The notes under the pieces were generated by a model that was not told where the DNA came from, did not search any database, and saw nothing but the letters and a program-made list of their open reading frames with translations. Position numbers and translations under genes: made by a program. Of a stretch of 64,000 nt of DNA, positions 17,872 to 26,338 are shown in pieces. Within the stretch, counting starts at the first letter, position 1, and every line of letters begins with the position of its first letter. This DNA is from Pedobacter sp. SYSU D00535 (GTDB lineage Bacteria; Bacteroidota; Bacteroidia; Sphingobacteriales; Sphingobacteriaceae): the NCBI RefSeq assembly GCF_017355855.1, contig NZ_JAFEWD010000007.1, positions 124,001 through 188,000 on the forward strand, read 5' to 3'.

Positions 17872-17879
17872 TATCTTTG
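17872..17879 (+). promoter_or_regulatory. -7 box 4 nt before the RlmI-like ATG
   Basis: TATCTTTG, then 4 nt, then ATG at 17884. An upstream in-frame ATG at 17830 would start before the box and is not supported. Confidence 0.5.
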
Positions 17880-17883
17880 CCAC

Positions 17884-19071
17884 ATGCCTGAAATACGTCT
17901 CAAAAAAGGAAAAGATAAAGCAGTTCGTCAGCTCCATCCCTGGGTTTTCTCGGGGGCCATCGAATCGATTAAAGGAAAACCTAGAAATGGCGACCTCGTT
18001 ACGCTTCTGGATAACGGAGGTGATTTTCTGGGGTATGGTTTTTACAACAGCAATTCACGTGTTGCTGTGAGAGTGCTCGAGTGGGATCCGAATACGGAGG
18101 TTAACGAAGAATGGTGGAGGTTGAGGCTTAGGAAAGCAATTAAGGCGCGCGAGCCGATCTTATCATCTCTTCACACCAATACTTGCAGGTTGGTTTTCAG
18201 CGAAGCCGACTTTCTGCCGGGATTGATTGTTGATAAATATGCGGATTATCTCTCCGTTCAAATTCTTACCTCGGGGATAGAAAACATTAAATCAGTGCTG
18301 CTAGACGAACTAAACTCACTCCTGCAGCCCAAAGGTGTCTTTGATCGTAGCGATGCTTCTGCCAGGGCGCATGAGGGTCTAGAGGCGTCTCACGGGACTT
18401 TAAGTGGCGAAGCTCCTCCTGAGTTTGTAGAGGTGAAAGAGAATGATATTAAGTACCTGATCAACATCGCAGAGGGTCAGAAGTCTGGTTTCTTTTGCGA
18501 TCAGCGTGACAACCGTCGGATTGTAGCCGAGCATGCTGCTGGCAGACGAGTATTAGATTGCTTTTGCTATTCCGGTGGATTTACCCTGAATGCTTTAAAT
18601 CTTGGGGCTGCGGAAGTTATAAGTGTTGATAGCTCTGCTCTGGCAATAGAGACACTTAATCAGAATATAAAATTGAATGGCTTTGGCCGTATCCCTCATC
18701 AGTCCATCCAATCTGATGTAAATAAGCAGTTGCGAGCTTTCCGCGAAAGCGGTGAAAAGTTTGATATCATTGTTCTGGATCCTCCTAAGTATGCTCCCTC
18801 GCGATCTACGCTGGATAAGGCTTCGAGAGCTTACAAAGACCTAAACAGAATTGGGATGGGACTATTAACTAGTGGAGGGCTGCTGGCCACCTTCTCCTGC
18901 TCCGGAGCGGTTGATATTGCCCATTTTAAGCAAATTATCGCCTGGGCAGCGCTGGATGCAGGTAAAGAAGTTCAGTTCATTTATCAGTTCAGTCAGCCGC
19001 AAGATCACCCCGTCAGGGCTTCATTTCCTGAAGGCGAATACCTGAAAGGGCTGCTTTGCCGGGTAGTTTAG
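17884..19071 (+). CDS. Class I SAM-dependent rRNA cytosine methyltransferase, RlmI-like
   Basis: Probably methylates a 23S rRNA cytosine (RlmI makes m5C1962 in E. coli). The 395 residues open with a PUA domain (MPEIRLKKGKDKAVRQLHPWVFSG...), a linking region with EADFLPGLIVDKYADYLSVQ, and a C-terminal Rossmann methyltransferase with VLDCFCYSGGFTLNAL, EVISVDSSALAIE and the catalytic-loop LDPPKYA. EGQKSGFFCDQRDNR is a family signature. An 18-codon longer start at 17830 lacks conservation with the family N-terminus. Confidence 0.92.
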   Translation: MPEIRLKKGKDKAVRQLHPWVFSGAIESIKGKPRNGDLVTLLDNGGDFLGYGFYNSNSRVAVRVLEWDPNTEVNEEWWRLRLRKAIKAREPILSSLHTNTCRLVFSEADFLPGLIVDKYADYLSVQILTSGIENIKSVLLDELNSLLQPKGVFDRSDASARAHEGLEASHGTLSGEAPPEFVEVKENDIKYLINIAEGQKSGFFCDQRDNRRIVAEHAAGRRVLDCFCYSGGFTLNALNLGAAEVISVDSSALAIETLNQNIKLNGFGRIPHQSIQSDVNKQLRAFRESGEKFDIIVLDPPKYAPSRSTLDKASRAYKDLNRIGMGLLTSGGLLATFSCSGAVDIAHFKQIIAWAALDAGKEVQFIYQFSQPQDHPVRASFPEGEYLKGLLCRVV

Positions 19072-19082
19072 CAAGAAATAGT

Positions 19083-19110
19083 GCGATCAGGCAAACAAGC
19101 GCCTGATCGC
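19083..19110. terminator. Convergent hairpin between the RlmI-like and TerC genes
   Basis: Perfect 10-bp stem (19083-19092 with 19101-19110) with an 8-nt loop, between two convergent genes. There is no long T-run on either side, so termination strength is uncertain. Confidence 0.5.
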
Positions 19111-19118
19111 TAAGACAC

Positions 19119-19910
19119 TTATTTCAGATCTTCCGGTTCCTGCGGAAAGTTCCGCAAGTTGACCGGCTTTTCTGCGGTAGATCTCATCTTCAGGTTTAGC
19201 ATCTCGACTAGAACTGAAAAAGCCATAGCGAAGTAGATGTAGCCTTTCGGAATATGTTGTTCGAAGGCTTCCGCAAGAAGCGAAACTCCGATTAGCAACA
19301 AAAAGGAAAGTGCCAGCATTTTCACTGTGGGATGCTTGTTTACAAAAGAGCTGATTCCTCCTGCAGATACCATCATCACCCCTACCGCAATCACAACGGC
19401 AGCAATCATTACCAGTACTTCGTCGGCCATACCCACAGCGGTAATGACGGAATCAAGGGAAAACACAATGTCTAGAATTAGTATCTGCGTAATCACGCCC
19501 GAAAAGGAGTATACTTTTTTTGCCTCCTGTTGATGATCTTCTCCCTCCAGCTTTTCGTGAATCTCACTAGTGCTTTTATAGATCAGGAACAGACCGCCTA
19601 TCAGGAGTATTAAGTCACGACCTGAGATAGCCATCTTCTCAAGCAGTCCTTCATTTTGCACGCCGAACCAATCGCCTATATTAAAGAGCGGAGTAGTTAG
19701 CCTCATGATCCAGCTTAAGGATAGCAATAGAAGGACACGGGTGATCATGGCCAGAGCCAGTCCTACCTGCCTCGCTTTTTTCTGTTGATTTTCAGGCAGC
19801 TTGCTAGAGAGAATAGAGATAAAGATAATGTTGTCGATACCTAATACAATTTCAAGTACCGTAAGGGTGATAAGGGAAATCCAAATTTCCGGATTTGAAA
19901 GAAGTTCCAT
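19119..19910 (-). CDS. TerC family integral membrane protein
   Basis: A 263-residue membrane protein with about seven helices. The two acidic intramembrane motifs EIVLGIDNIIFISIL and DIVFSLDSVITAVGMA are the hallmark of the TerC/Alx/YoaE family, linked with metal (Mn, Ca) export and tellurite resistance. A short cytoplasmic loop with EKLEGEDHQQEAKK separates the halves. No ter operon is present around it, so a general metal-homeostasis role is more likely than tellurite resistance. Confidence 0.85.
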   Translation of the reverse strand: MELLSNPEIWISLITLTVLEIVLGIDNIIFISILSSKLPENQQKKARQVGLALAMITRVLLLLSLSWIMRLTTPLFNIGDWFGVQNEGLLEKMAISGRDLILLIGGLFLIYKSTSEIHEKLEGEDHQQEAKKVYSFSGVITQILILDIVFSLDSVITAVGMADEVLVMIAAVVIAVGVMMVSAGGISSFVNKHPTVKMLALSFLLLIGVSLLAEAFEQHIPKGYIYFAMAFSVLVEMLNLKMRSTAEKPVNLRNFPQEPEDLK

Positions 19911-19953
19911 AGTTGTTTAAGCGTCGAATAATAAAAACAGTTATAAAACAAAA

Positions 19954-19978
19954 AAACCTTCCGATGGCCGGAAGGTTT
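19954..19978 (-). terminator. Terminator of the sigma-DUF4097 operon
   Basis: 10-bp stem (19954-19963 with 19969-19978), 5-nt loop, followed on the minus strand by TTTTGTTTT. It lies 42 nt after the stop of the DUF4097-like gene. Confidence 0.8.
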
Positions 19979-20020
19979 TAATCATTAATTTAAAAAGAAC
20001 GTATGCTTAGTTGGATAAGC

Positions 20021-21211
20021 CTAAAGAAATTGGACTGAGCCGTAACGGGAATTCACTACCACCTTCGCATCTGATCTTTTCCCAACCTGGCCTTTGTAGT
20101 TTTTTGTGGGCTGAAAGCCCATGGAATTAGTAGGAGTGGTTAACACTGCGCTTATTCTGTCATCATATTTAAAGCCGCTGTAACTCACCGTAACATCAAA
20201 GGCAAAGTTTGCCGCTGGATCAAAGCCTAATTTAACCGAGGAGTAGGCGGCGTTTACGTTTAAGTTCTTCACTCTCTGATCTACTTCAGCAATTTTAAAT
20301 CCGCTGCAATATTTCAGGTTCAAGTCGCAGTCGCCTGAAATTCGTTTTATCTCTGCGGAGGAATATCTTACGCTCGCGTCAATCTTTTCAGCTCTTCCCA
20401 GCTCCAGACTTCCGTAAGAAATATCAAGGCTGCCAGCGTTGAGGCTTTCAATTTTTGCCGAGCCGTAGGCAACCTTGACCGTATTTGAAGGATTGGCCAA
20501 AGCCTCTGCATTTAAACTTCCATAGGAAGAATTGATGGAAAGGGGCCCCGAATAGTTGGGGAGAGTGATCGCCCCATATTTGTTAGTTACGTCTAAACCC
20601 AGCTTAGCAGGCATAAAAACAGTATAGTTGATTTGTACACCACGCCGTTCTTCCTGCCCGTTTCTTCGCCTTATCCCCCACCAGCTTCCGCCGGAGTTGT
20701 CTCGGTTAATGCTGGTAACGAAGCTGATCTGGTTGCCGACCCGAGAGTCGTTTATGGACACACTTCCCAGTAGTTCTTCGGCTCTGCCCTCCGAGCTTTC
20801 AAAAGCTTTGATTTCCACTTGCACCCTGATTTCTGGTTTAGACCATGTGCTTACGGAAATGTTACCGTATTGATTATGCAGTTTCAGCTTGTCATCAGAA
20901 CTGACAGAGTAAGTCTTGATGATCACCTTTGTTTTTTCTGCTGCCGACGAAGGTTCGCCTTTTAGATTCGGCTGGGGAGGATGAGGAGCTTCCGCTGGTC
21001 TTGGAGCGCTCGGAGGCAAGGAAGCAATTAATGCCTCCCGCTGGAGTAGCACAATCTTGTGTTCATCTAATTCCGGCTTTTCCTTCCGCAACGTTTTCAG
21101 CGCTCTTTTTACCTCTTCCTCCACGTTCGGAGCGTATTTTTCCTGGCCCAGGCTTTGCAACGAGATTAGGAAGTATATAAAAAGAAGACAGCTAGATATC
21201 TTTATTTTCAT
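20021..21211 (-). CDS. Secreted beta-repeat protein, DUF4097-like
   Basis: A 396-residue protein with signal peptide (ISSCLLFIYFLISLQSLGQ). After a charged linker, the body from residue 95 on is a series of short beta-strand repeats with the themes YGSxxI/L and YSSxxI (VAYGSAKIESLNAG, ISYGSLELGRAEKI, VRYSSAEIKRISGD), as in DUF4097 putative adhesins that form a right-handed beta structure. The stop region and the neighbour at 21192-21749 overlap by 20 nt, which suggests translational coupling in an operon sigma factor - membrane protein - this protein. Function unknown. Confidence 0.75.
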   Translation of the reverse strand: MKIKISSCLLFIYFLISLQSLGQEKYAPNVEEEVKRALKTLRKEKPELDEHKIVLLQREALIASLPPSAPRPAEAPHPPQPNLKGEPSSAAEKTKVIIKTYSVSSDDKLKLHNQYGNISVSTWSKPEIRVQVEIKAFESSEGRAEELLGSVSINDSRVGNQISFVTSINRDNSGGSWWGIRRRNGQEERRGVQINYTVFMPAKLGLDVTNKYGAITLPNYSGPLSINSSYGSLNAEALANPSNTVKVAYGSAKIESLNAGSLDISYGSLELGRAEKIDASVRYSSAEIKRISGDCDLNLKYCSGFKIAEVDQRVKNLNVNAAYSSVKLGFDPAANFAFDVTVSYSGFKYDDRISAVLTTPTNSMGFQPTKNYKGQVGKRSDAKVVVNSRYGSVQFL

Positions 21212-21749
21212 TGTACTCGTCCTTTTTTAATTGCTCTACCTGCTCGAATATTTCAAGCTGTTGATGGAGCACTTGCGCCTGAACCTTTAAATTCCTGATC
21301 ATTGCCTTCAACGTTTCTTCCTGATTAGGACTGGTCTCGAGGTCCTTCTTTAATTTCTGATAATTTGCATCCAGCTTTTTGATTTCCGAGGAAAACTCCT
21401 GATAAAGCTGCGGTTCTTCTTTTTTTATTTCCTTTAATTCATTCCGTCTTTCCTTGATGATGGAAGCGTAATGAACCTGTTGCCGGGCAAGCTCGGGATT
21501 TATGTTGCTGATTTCGAGGCCCTTTTTCTTTTGATAGCTTAAAAAGCAAATACCGGCGGCCAGAACAATAGCGATCCCGGCGGCTATCCTGAAAAGTACT
21601 TTTAGCTTTATGACTCTATCCTGGATCGGTCTTGCTTTCTCAGCGCGATTCAGTTCTTTCTCAAGATTCTCCCAGAGAAGTTCCGGGACTTCTAATGCGT
21701 CAAATTCCTTTCGATTGTTCTTTATAAATTTTTCCAGTCTTTCTCCCAT
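21192..21749 (-). CDS. Membrane protein in a sigma factor operon, possible anti-sigma factor
   Basis: A 185-residue protein with a cytoplasmic N-terminus of about 45 residues, one transmembrane helix (about 48-67, VLFRIAAGIAIVLAAGICFL) and a long charged coiled-coil-like periplasmic part (KERRNELKEIKKEEPQLYQEFSSEIKK). The topology and the place directly after an ECF sigma factor suggest an anti-sigma factor, but there is no ZAS zinc motif and no recognised domain. The stop of the sigma gene is 12 nt upstream. Confidence 0.6.
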   Translation of the reverse strand: MGERLEKFIKNNRKEFDALEVPELLWENLEKELNRAEKARPIQDRVIKLKVLFRIAAGIAIVLAAGICFLSYQKKKGLEISNINPELARQQVHYASIIKERRNELKEIKKEEPQLYQEFSSEIKKLDANYQKLKKDLETSPNQEETLKAMIRNLKVQAQVLHQQLEIFEQVEQLKKDEYNENKDI

Positions 21750-21760
21750 TCCAATCCTCT

Positions 21761-22372
21761 TTAATTAATATAAGATCTTTCTTTTTTTAACGATTCTATT
21801 AGTTTTCTTTTTGCTCGCAGAAGCTGAGTTCTGGAAGTGTTTTCGCTGATTTTAAGGATGTGCGAAATCTCCTCATGATCATACCCTTCGAGTAGATACA
21901 GCGATAAAACGATTCGGTAACCATCCGGCAGCAGTTGTATCGCCTTTCGTATCTGCTCCACCTGCAGTTGTAATTCCGCTTCATCAACGCAATCTTCTTC
22001 TGCCAGTTCTTCGAGATTTGCCTCATCAACGTTGATAAACTCAAAGCGCCTTTTTCGTAGTTGCGAAATCGACTTGTTGATTACTATTTGCTTTATCCAA
22101 AGGCCGAAGGTAGACTCCTGGCGAAATTCACCGATGCGGGTGAAGGCATCGAGGAAAGACTCCTGAAGGACATCTGCTGCTTCATCTTCATCATTGAGAA
22201 TGCGCACGGCAACATTGTACATTGCTTTTGAATAAAGCTTGTACAACTCAAAATGTGCCTTCCGATTTCCTTTTTTGCACTCAACCACCAGGCTGTAATG
22301 CTGGTCTACATAAACAGCTTCCAACTTATTTAGCTTCAAGTAAAAGACGCCCCGTTTTTCCCGACGTTGCAT
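21761..22372 (-). CDS. ECF-type RNA polymerase sigma factor
   Basis: A sigma-70 family factor of about 203 residues with region 2 (AHFELYKLYSKAMYNVAVRILNDEDEAADVLQESFLDAF) and region 4 (LPDGYRIVLSLYLLEGYDHEEISHILKISENTSRTQLLRAKRKL). The ATG at 22372 is chosen; a TTG 9 nt upstream is also in frame. The first 15 residues are poorly conserved, so the true start could be a little further in. It leads an operon with a membrane protein and a DUF4097-like secreted protein, a set repeated in many Bacteroidota genomes. Confidence 0.9.
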   Translation of the reverse strand: MQRREKRGVFYLKLNKLEAVYVDQHYSLVVECKKGNRKAHFELYKLYSKAMYNVAVRILNDEDEAADVLQESFLDAFTRIGEFRQESTFGLWIKQIVINKSISQLRKRRFEFINVDEANLEELAEEDCVDEAELQLQVEQIRKAIQLLPDGYRIVLSLYLLEGYDHEEISHILKISENTSRTQLLRAKRKLIESLKKERSYIN

Positions 22373-22420
22373 CTTTTTCAATTTTTATATAAATCTAGGT
22401 TAAAAGCTGATCGGGAAGTG

Positions 22421-22957
22421 TTAAATAGTGTTAAGGTATTGATTAATAGTAATAATGGCGTTTTCAATGCGTTGCGCTCCACTGCCCGAGATGGTTTGAT
22501 AATTAGCATTAAGCGCCTGCAGCTCGGCATGCCATACTGCCATAAAGTGCTCTCGAAGATGAGGGAAGTCTCTTAGCGGATCTTCCTGCCAGGGGAGGTC
22601 GATATCCATGAGAAGGTAAAGGTCATACGGGTGTTTGGGGAGTTCGTCCAGCACCTCCTGCGGGGCTTTGCCGAACATGTGATCACTCCAGATTTTTACC
22701 GTTATAAACGTTGTATCACAGATTAGAATCTTATTTGCCTTTGGAAGCAAATGTTTCTCAAGTTCCAGCTGCCCCCTGAACATGTTAATCTCGTCTTGCC
22801 ATGTACAGGGCTCCTTAAGCTTTTCACAATACTCGCGGGCATACTCCGGTACCCATACAGTCTTGTAATGCCTCGCCAGTGCTTCAGATACTGTTGACTT
22901 TCCGGTAGATTCCGGTCCCACAATTGCTATTTTTTTTATGCCGCCTCTGCTTTCCAT
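22421..22957 (-). CDS. NadR-type nucleoside kinase (stand-alone kinase domain)
   Basis: A 178-residue P-loop kinase (GPESTGKSTVSEALARHY) matching the ribosylnicotinamide kinase domain of NadR (VWVPEYAREYCE, ICDTTFITVKIWSDHMFG, LLMDIDLPWQEDPLRDFP). The N-terminal repressor and NMN adenylyltransferase domains of enterobacterial NadR are absent. The start ATG (22957) lies inside the end of pnuC, overlapping by 22 nt, so the two are translationally coupled: a transporter brings in a nucleoside and this kinase traps it. Expected substrate is nicotinamide riboside; thiamine or another vitamin cannot be excluded. Confidence 0.85.
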   Translation of the reverse strand: MESRGGIKKIAIVGPESTGKSTVSEALARHYKTVWVPEYAREYCEKLKEPCTWQDEINMFRGQLELEKHLLPKANKILICDTTFITVKIWSDHMFGKAPQEVLDELPKHPYDLYLLMDIDLPWQEDPLRDFPHLREHFMAVWHAELQALNANYQTISGSGAQRIENAIITINQYLNTI

Positions 22958-23589
22958 GTTTTTTTCCAATCGAGATATCCCATCGCGGCAAGCACAAGAA
23001 ACAAGGTATACAACACTGCAGTTAGCGCCAAATCCTTGTAAATATAGAGAGGAACATAGCAGATGTCTACTACGATCCAAAGAATCCAGTTTTGCAGTAT
23101 TTTTCTCGTCATGAGGAACTGAGCAACAAAGCTGATGGCGGTGCAAGTTCCGTCAATATAGGGGACATCGGTATCCGTAAAGTTGTCTAAAAAGGCGCCG
23201 AGGCCAATAGAGAAGGCGGCGATAGCTGCAATTACAAGAACATACTCCCTGCTACTTAGCGAAACGATCGGCTTTTTATGCTCTTCTTTCCGTTTTAACC
23301 AATAATACCAGCCATACCCGGCCGTGCCCAGAAAGTAAAGTTGAAGCGCGGCATCGCCATAAAGTTTATAGTTGTAAAAGAGGACTAGATAGGAAATAAC
23401 GCTAATAATGGATACCGGCCAGTTTAGAATATGTTGCCTGGCTGCGAGATAAACACAAAGAAAACCTGTTACTGTTCCTGTCCACTCAAGCGCGGATGTG
23501 TTTTTAAGCTGCTCAAGGAAAAGAGCCCAGAAAGATGTTTGACACAATATCACGTTCAAAAATAGGGGTAATTGTGTAAATGGTAACAT
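22936..23589 (-). CDS. pnuC: PnuC-family vitamin transporter (nicotinamide riboside or thiamine)
   Basis: A 217-residue membrane protein with about seven helices. Family landmarks are the first-half segment NWPVSIISVISYLVLFYNYKLYGDA, GYGWYYWLKR and the C-terminal NWILWIVVDICYVPLYIYK (Asn-Trp...Trp...Asp). PnuC proteins carry nicotinamide riboside by facilitated diffusion; in Bacteroidota close relatives (PnuT) carry thiamine. The adjacent NadR-type kinase favours nicotinamide riboside. No TPP riboswitch is visible upstream. The start at 23589 is chosen because the longer ORF adds a charged non-family extension. Confidence 0.85.
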   Translation of the reverse strand: MLPFTQLPLFLNVILCQTSFWALFLEQLKNTSALEWTGTVTGFLCVYLAARQHILNWPVSIISVISYLVLFYNYKLYGDAALQLYFLGTAGYGWYYWLKRKEEHKKPIVSLSSREYVLVIAAIAAFSIGLGAFLDNFTDTDVPYIDGTCTAISFVAQFLMTRKILQNWILWIVVDICYVPLYIYKDLALTAVLYTLFLVLAAMGYLDWKKTWKAEAA

Positions 23590-23789
23590 GAGAATGAAAA
23601 GGAATCGCGGTTTTGAAGGTAGCAAAACAAAAAGAGGTCGTCTAAAAAGCGAATTGTGAGCTGATTTCTCTTTTTTCTGCTCGTTGCGGAGCTTGAGATC
23701 ATTTGAAGGCAAAGGGACTTTTGTTTTCAGGAGAAGGCTTTTTGAATAGGATATTACCTTTAACAGCCACTACGACGGAAAGGCTTAGC

Positions 23790-24530
23790 CTTCCATTTTC
23801 TTATGTTGTGGACGATCGAAAGTCAGCCAATCTCGACCTTGGGCTTAGTTGTCCTGTGCAGCAGAGCACATTAGGCTGTGATTGCTTTTGATATTTCCGA
23901 AGACGGGTTCAACATTAACAAGTTTTTGGCTTGCCCCAGCTTGCTTGTTAGTAATGGCCTGTTTTTTCTAAAGAAGGAAGGTTCCTAATTATGGTTGCTG
24001 AAGGGTTCTCCGGTCTGTTAGTACGGTGAAGAATGGTACAAAAATTAGAAGAAGCAGCAGTGCTGATCTAATGTATTAGCACTGCTTTTGTGCTCTTTTC
24101 ATTGCTTTTGAGTGCACGGTGAGTGCAGGTTGAATGCACCTTAAATGCAGGTTTTGCTGGAAAAACCTGCACTTATTTTCTATTCGCTGCCTTGTCGCTA
24201 TTCTTACACTCAGATCAATATAGGTGGTTGGGGCTTCCTTGCTGCTCTTCTTCTTGACTTAAGCTCCTAAATCAACCTTTTCGCATGGCTGTTTTTGACG
24301 GTAGGATCCAGGTTAGCCGACAGGTTCTTTTTTGCGTAGTTCAGCTTCTCGTTTGGTCTTTTAGGAAAGGCCGATAATTGCTTGAGCACACCTCTTTCAT
24401 ACTTACGGTTGATCGGCTTGATGTCGATCTTATTAATCACTTTGCTCACAATCCCTACCGTATGGTTCTCGGCAATTTAGCTCGTCCATATTCAGAGGAA
24501 GAAGGAACATCTGATCTGGATCCTAGGCTT
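23790..24530 (-). pseudogene. Degenerate IS1182-family transposase
   Basis: Both ends of an IS1182-type transposase are recognisable on the minus strand. Around 24510-24420 the N-terminus reads DQMFLLPLNMDEL, then after a one-base insertion AENHTVGIVSKVINKIDIKP. Around 23925-23795 the C-terminus reads VNVEPVFGNIKSNHS and, with a stop codon inside, KVEIG-LSIVHNIRK, which matches the conserved end (VEPVFGNIKxN..., KVxxExGLLALAHN). The middle is deleted or scrambled, with stops and frameshifts. No clear terminal inverted repeats or target duplication were found. This relic fills the gene-free gap between pnuC and the lipoprotein at 24656. Confidence 0.8.
24056..24086. repeat. Inverted repeat inside the IS relic
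   Basis: 9-bp perfect arms (24056-24064, 24078-24086) around a 13-nt loop, followed by TTTTGTGC on the plus strand. A second hairpin with 10-bp arms lies at 24146-24155 / 24162-24171, in a stretch rich in GTGCA/TGCAC. They may be parts of the decayed element or terminators. Confidence 0.55.
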
Positions 24531-24595
24531 AAAAACTACCGCTGTTGAGCCCTTTGTTTCTATGCCTTGACAAAAAACTACTGTTTTTCAAAATA

Positions 24596-24623
24596 AAAAG
24601 AGGCCACCCTTTTGAGGTAGCCT
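24596..24623 (-). terminator. Terminator after the lipoprotein gene
   Basis: 8-bp stem with one G-U pair (24601-24608 with 24616-24623), followed on the minus strand by CTTTTTATTTT; 33 nt after the stop at 24656. Confidence 0.75.
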
Positions 24624-24655
24624 TCATTATTGACCACTAATTATGATGAAAATGA

Positions 24656-25177
24656 TTATTGGGCAGTGGCAGGTGTCGAGGTAAAGTTAAGCGTTGCCCT
24701 GACGCTTACGTCTACTGGTAACTGCTCTCGAAGCACATATTCCATTCGTACCCTTGCAGAATTACTTCTCACGATTTCATCCAAAAATTTTGAATTATCG
24801 ATATCCAGCACGACGCTGCTTCCTACAGAAGTGCCAATATCACCTCTTGAAGCAACAAGTAATTCACCAGAGCCATCACTTTTGGCCAGGTAGAGGCGGA
24901 TGCTGCTGAAGACCCCGAGGTTCTGGTTGTTGGGATTACTTGCTTCTAGCCTGGCCGAAGATATCCGTACTTCTTTTATGTTTGCGTTTGTCCGGTTTCC
25001 GAATAGTTGATCTACTGAGCTGGCCTGACTAACAGCAGAATGCGTCCTGCCGGTATTAGTAGAGGCTGGAATAATTAAAGTAGCTGTATACGGCAGTGTA
25101 GATCGAATTATAGACTGGATAGTGCTGCATGCTGCCAGGGTTGCAACTGCAATAAATCCGATAAGTAGCTTTTTCAT
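24656..25177 (-). CDS. Small lipoprotein of unknown function
   Basis: A 173-residue protein with lipoprotein signal (IAVATLAACSTIQ; Cys about 17), then a beta-rich domain (SSARLEASNPNNQNLGVFSSIRLYLAKSD, VVLDIDNSKFLDEIVRSNSARVRMEYVLRE) that looks like a single Ig- or LEA-like beta sandwich. It is not recognised further. Upstream, the sequence GAAATTTG lies 5 nt before the ATG, one base off the -7 box. Confidence 0.65.
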   Translation of the reverse strand: MKKLLIGFIAVATLAACSTIQSIIRSTLPYTATLIIPASTNTGRTHSAVSQASSVDQLFGNRTNANIKEVRISSARLEASNPNNQNLGVFSSIRLYLAKSDGSGELLVASRGDIGTSVGSSVVLDIDNSKFLDEIVRSNSARVRMEYVLREQLPVDVSVRATLNFTSTPATAQ

Positions 25178-25253
25178 GTGTGCAAATTTCCTTCTGTAAC
25201 ATTTTTTGAAGGGAAAGGTTTTTCCTTAACTTAGTCCGAAACAAGCTAAGCCG

Positions 25254-26225
25254 ATGTTACAATTCACCTGTACCTTACTTCTTATTTTACTATCAGTAAA
25301 CCTTTCTTTTGCCCAACGAACCTTCACTCATTTTGTAGATAAAAGTGGGATGCGGGTTAAAACAAAAGAGGAGGCCGAATACATCCGCGAGATCACCGAT
25401 TCTGCTAAGTCCAAAAAAGTGTATTCCATTCGGGAATTTTACAAAACCGGGCAAGTGCGAAGAGTTGGGGAAGCTTCCCGCTATGAGCCGCTGACCTACA
25501 CAGGAGAGGTCAAGACATATTTTCAAACAGGGGAATTAAGAAGTACGGAAGTTTTTCTGAAAGGCTTTCCTTCCGGCGTGTCAAAATTTTATTATCGAAG
25601 TGGTGCTTTACAAAAACTCGTGATGAACGTACTGGTCGAGGATAGTTTAAAAAAGAAGAAAAGCACTATTAAAAGATTGCTGAGCTATGCAGATTCCACA
25701 GGGCACATGTTAGTAGTGAACGGAAGTGGCCGCATAACCGACTTTGATGAGGACGTTGAAGTTTGGGAAGAGGGCGAATACCTTGACGGGATGAAAAACG
25801 GGACCTGGAAGGGAAAGAGCGAGAAGCCGCGTTTCGAGTTTGAAGAGAAGTATGATAAGGGTGTGCTGATTTCAGGAACTTCAAAAGATAGTATGGGGCA
25901 GGTGCATGAATATATAAAGTTGCAACAGCAACCCAGTTTCAACGGAGGCATGGAGAATTTCTATCAATGGGTGGGTCGTAATTTCAGGTATCCCCGTGAA
26001 GCACTGCAGCAAGGTGTGTCTGGTAGATTACTATACGAGTTTTGGATAGAGCCGGATGGCAGCCTTAGTAATATAACGCTACTGAGCGACCCGGGTATGG
26101 GGACAGGACAGGCCGGCTTCGCATTGTTGAGAAAGTCGCCGAAGTGGACAGCGGGTAGAATTAGAGGGATCCCTGTCAGGGTGAAGTACACGCTTCCCAT
26201 TGCCTTGAATCTGGAAAGGGGGTAG
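25254..26225 (+). CDS. Secreted TonB C-terminal domain protein with MORN-like repeats (copy 1)
   Basis: A 323-residue protein with a cleavable signal peptide (CTLLLILLSVNLSFAQ). The central part carries antitoxin/MORN-like repeats (YFQTGELRSTEVFLKGFPSGVSKFYYRSG). The C-terminus (about 228-320) is a TonB_C domain: FRYPREALQQGVSGRLLYEFWIEPDGSL...GFALLRKSPKWTAGRIRGIPVRVKYTLPI. There is no N-terminal membrane anchor or proline-rich spacer, so it is unlikely to transduce energy like TonB. The next gene is a paralogue in tandem. Confidence 0.82.
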   Translation: MLQFTCTLLLILLSVNLSFAQRTFTHFVDKSGMRVKTKEEAEYIREITDSAKSKKVYSIREFYKTGQVRRVGEASRYEPLTYTGEVKTYFQTGELRSTEVFLKGFPSGVSKFYYRSGALQKLVMNVLVEDSLKKKKSTIKRLLSYADSTGHMLVVNGSGRITDFDEDVEVWEEGEYLDGMKNGTWKGKSEKPRFEFEEKYDKGVLISGTSKDSMGQVHEYIKLQQQPSFNGGMENFYQWVGRNFRYPREALQQGVSGRLLYEFWIEPDGSLSNITLLSDPGMGTGQAGFALLRKSPKWTAGRIRGIPVRVKYTLPIALNLERG

Positions 26226-26338
26226 TACAAGAACTTTTAATAAGTACCTGAAGTTTCGCTCATAACAGGGAGAATATTTAAACAGTTTTTGTTTTATTTG
26301 GGACAGATTAGTTCGTACCCATTCTAGTCAATGAAGAT

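Noticed and set aside
19119-19910. Tellurite resistance determinant
   Set aside because: Only a TerC-family membrane protein is present; no terZABDEF genes lie near it.
23703-23891. Small plus-strand ORF after pnuC
   Set aside because: It lies antisense to the decayed transposase C-terminus and has no recognisable features.
24267-24449. A 60-residue minus-strand ORF as an intact gene
   Set aside because: Its first half is the frameshifted N-terminus of the IS1182-type transposase, so it is part of the pseudogene.
23590-24655. TPP or other riboswitch upstream of pnuC
   Set aside because: The conserved THI blocks are absent; the interval is explained by the IS relic.
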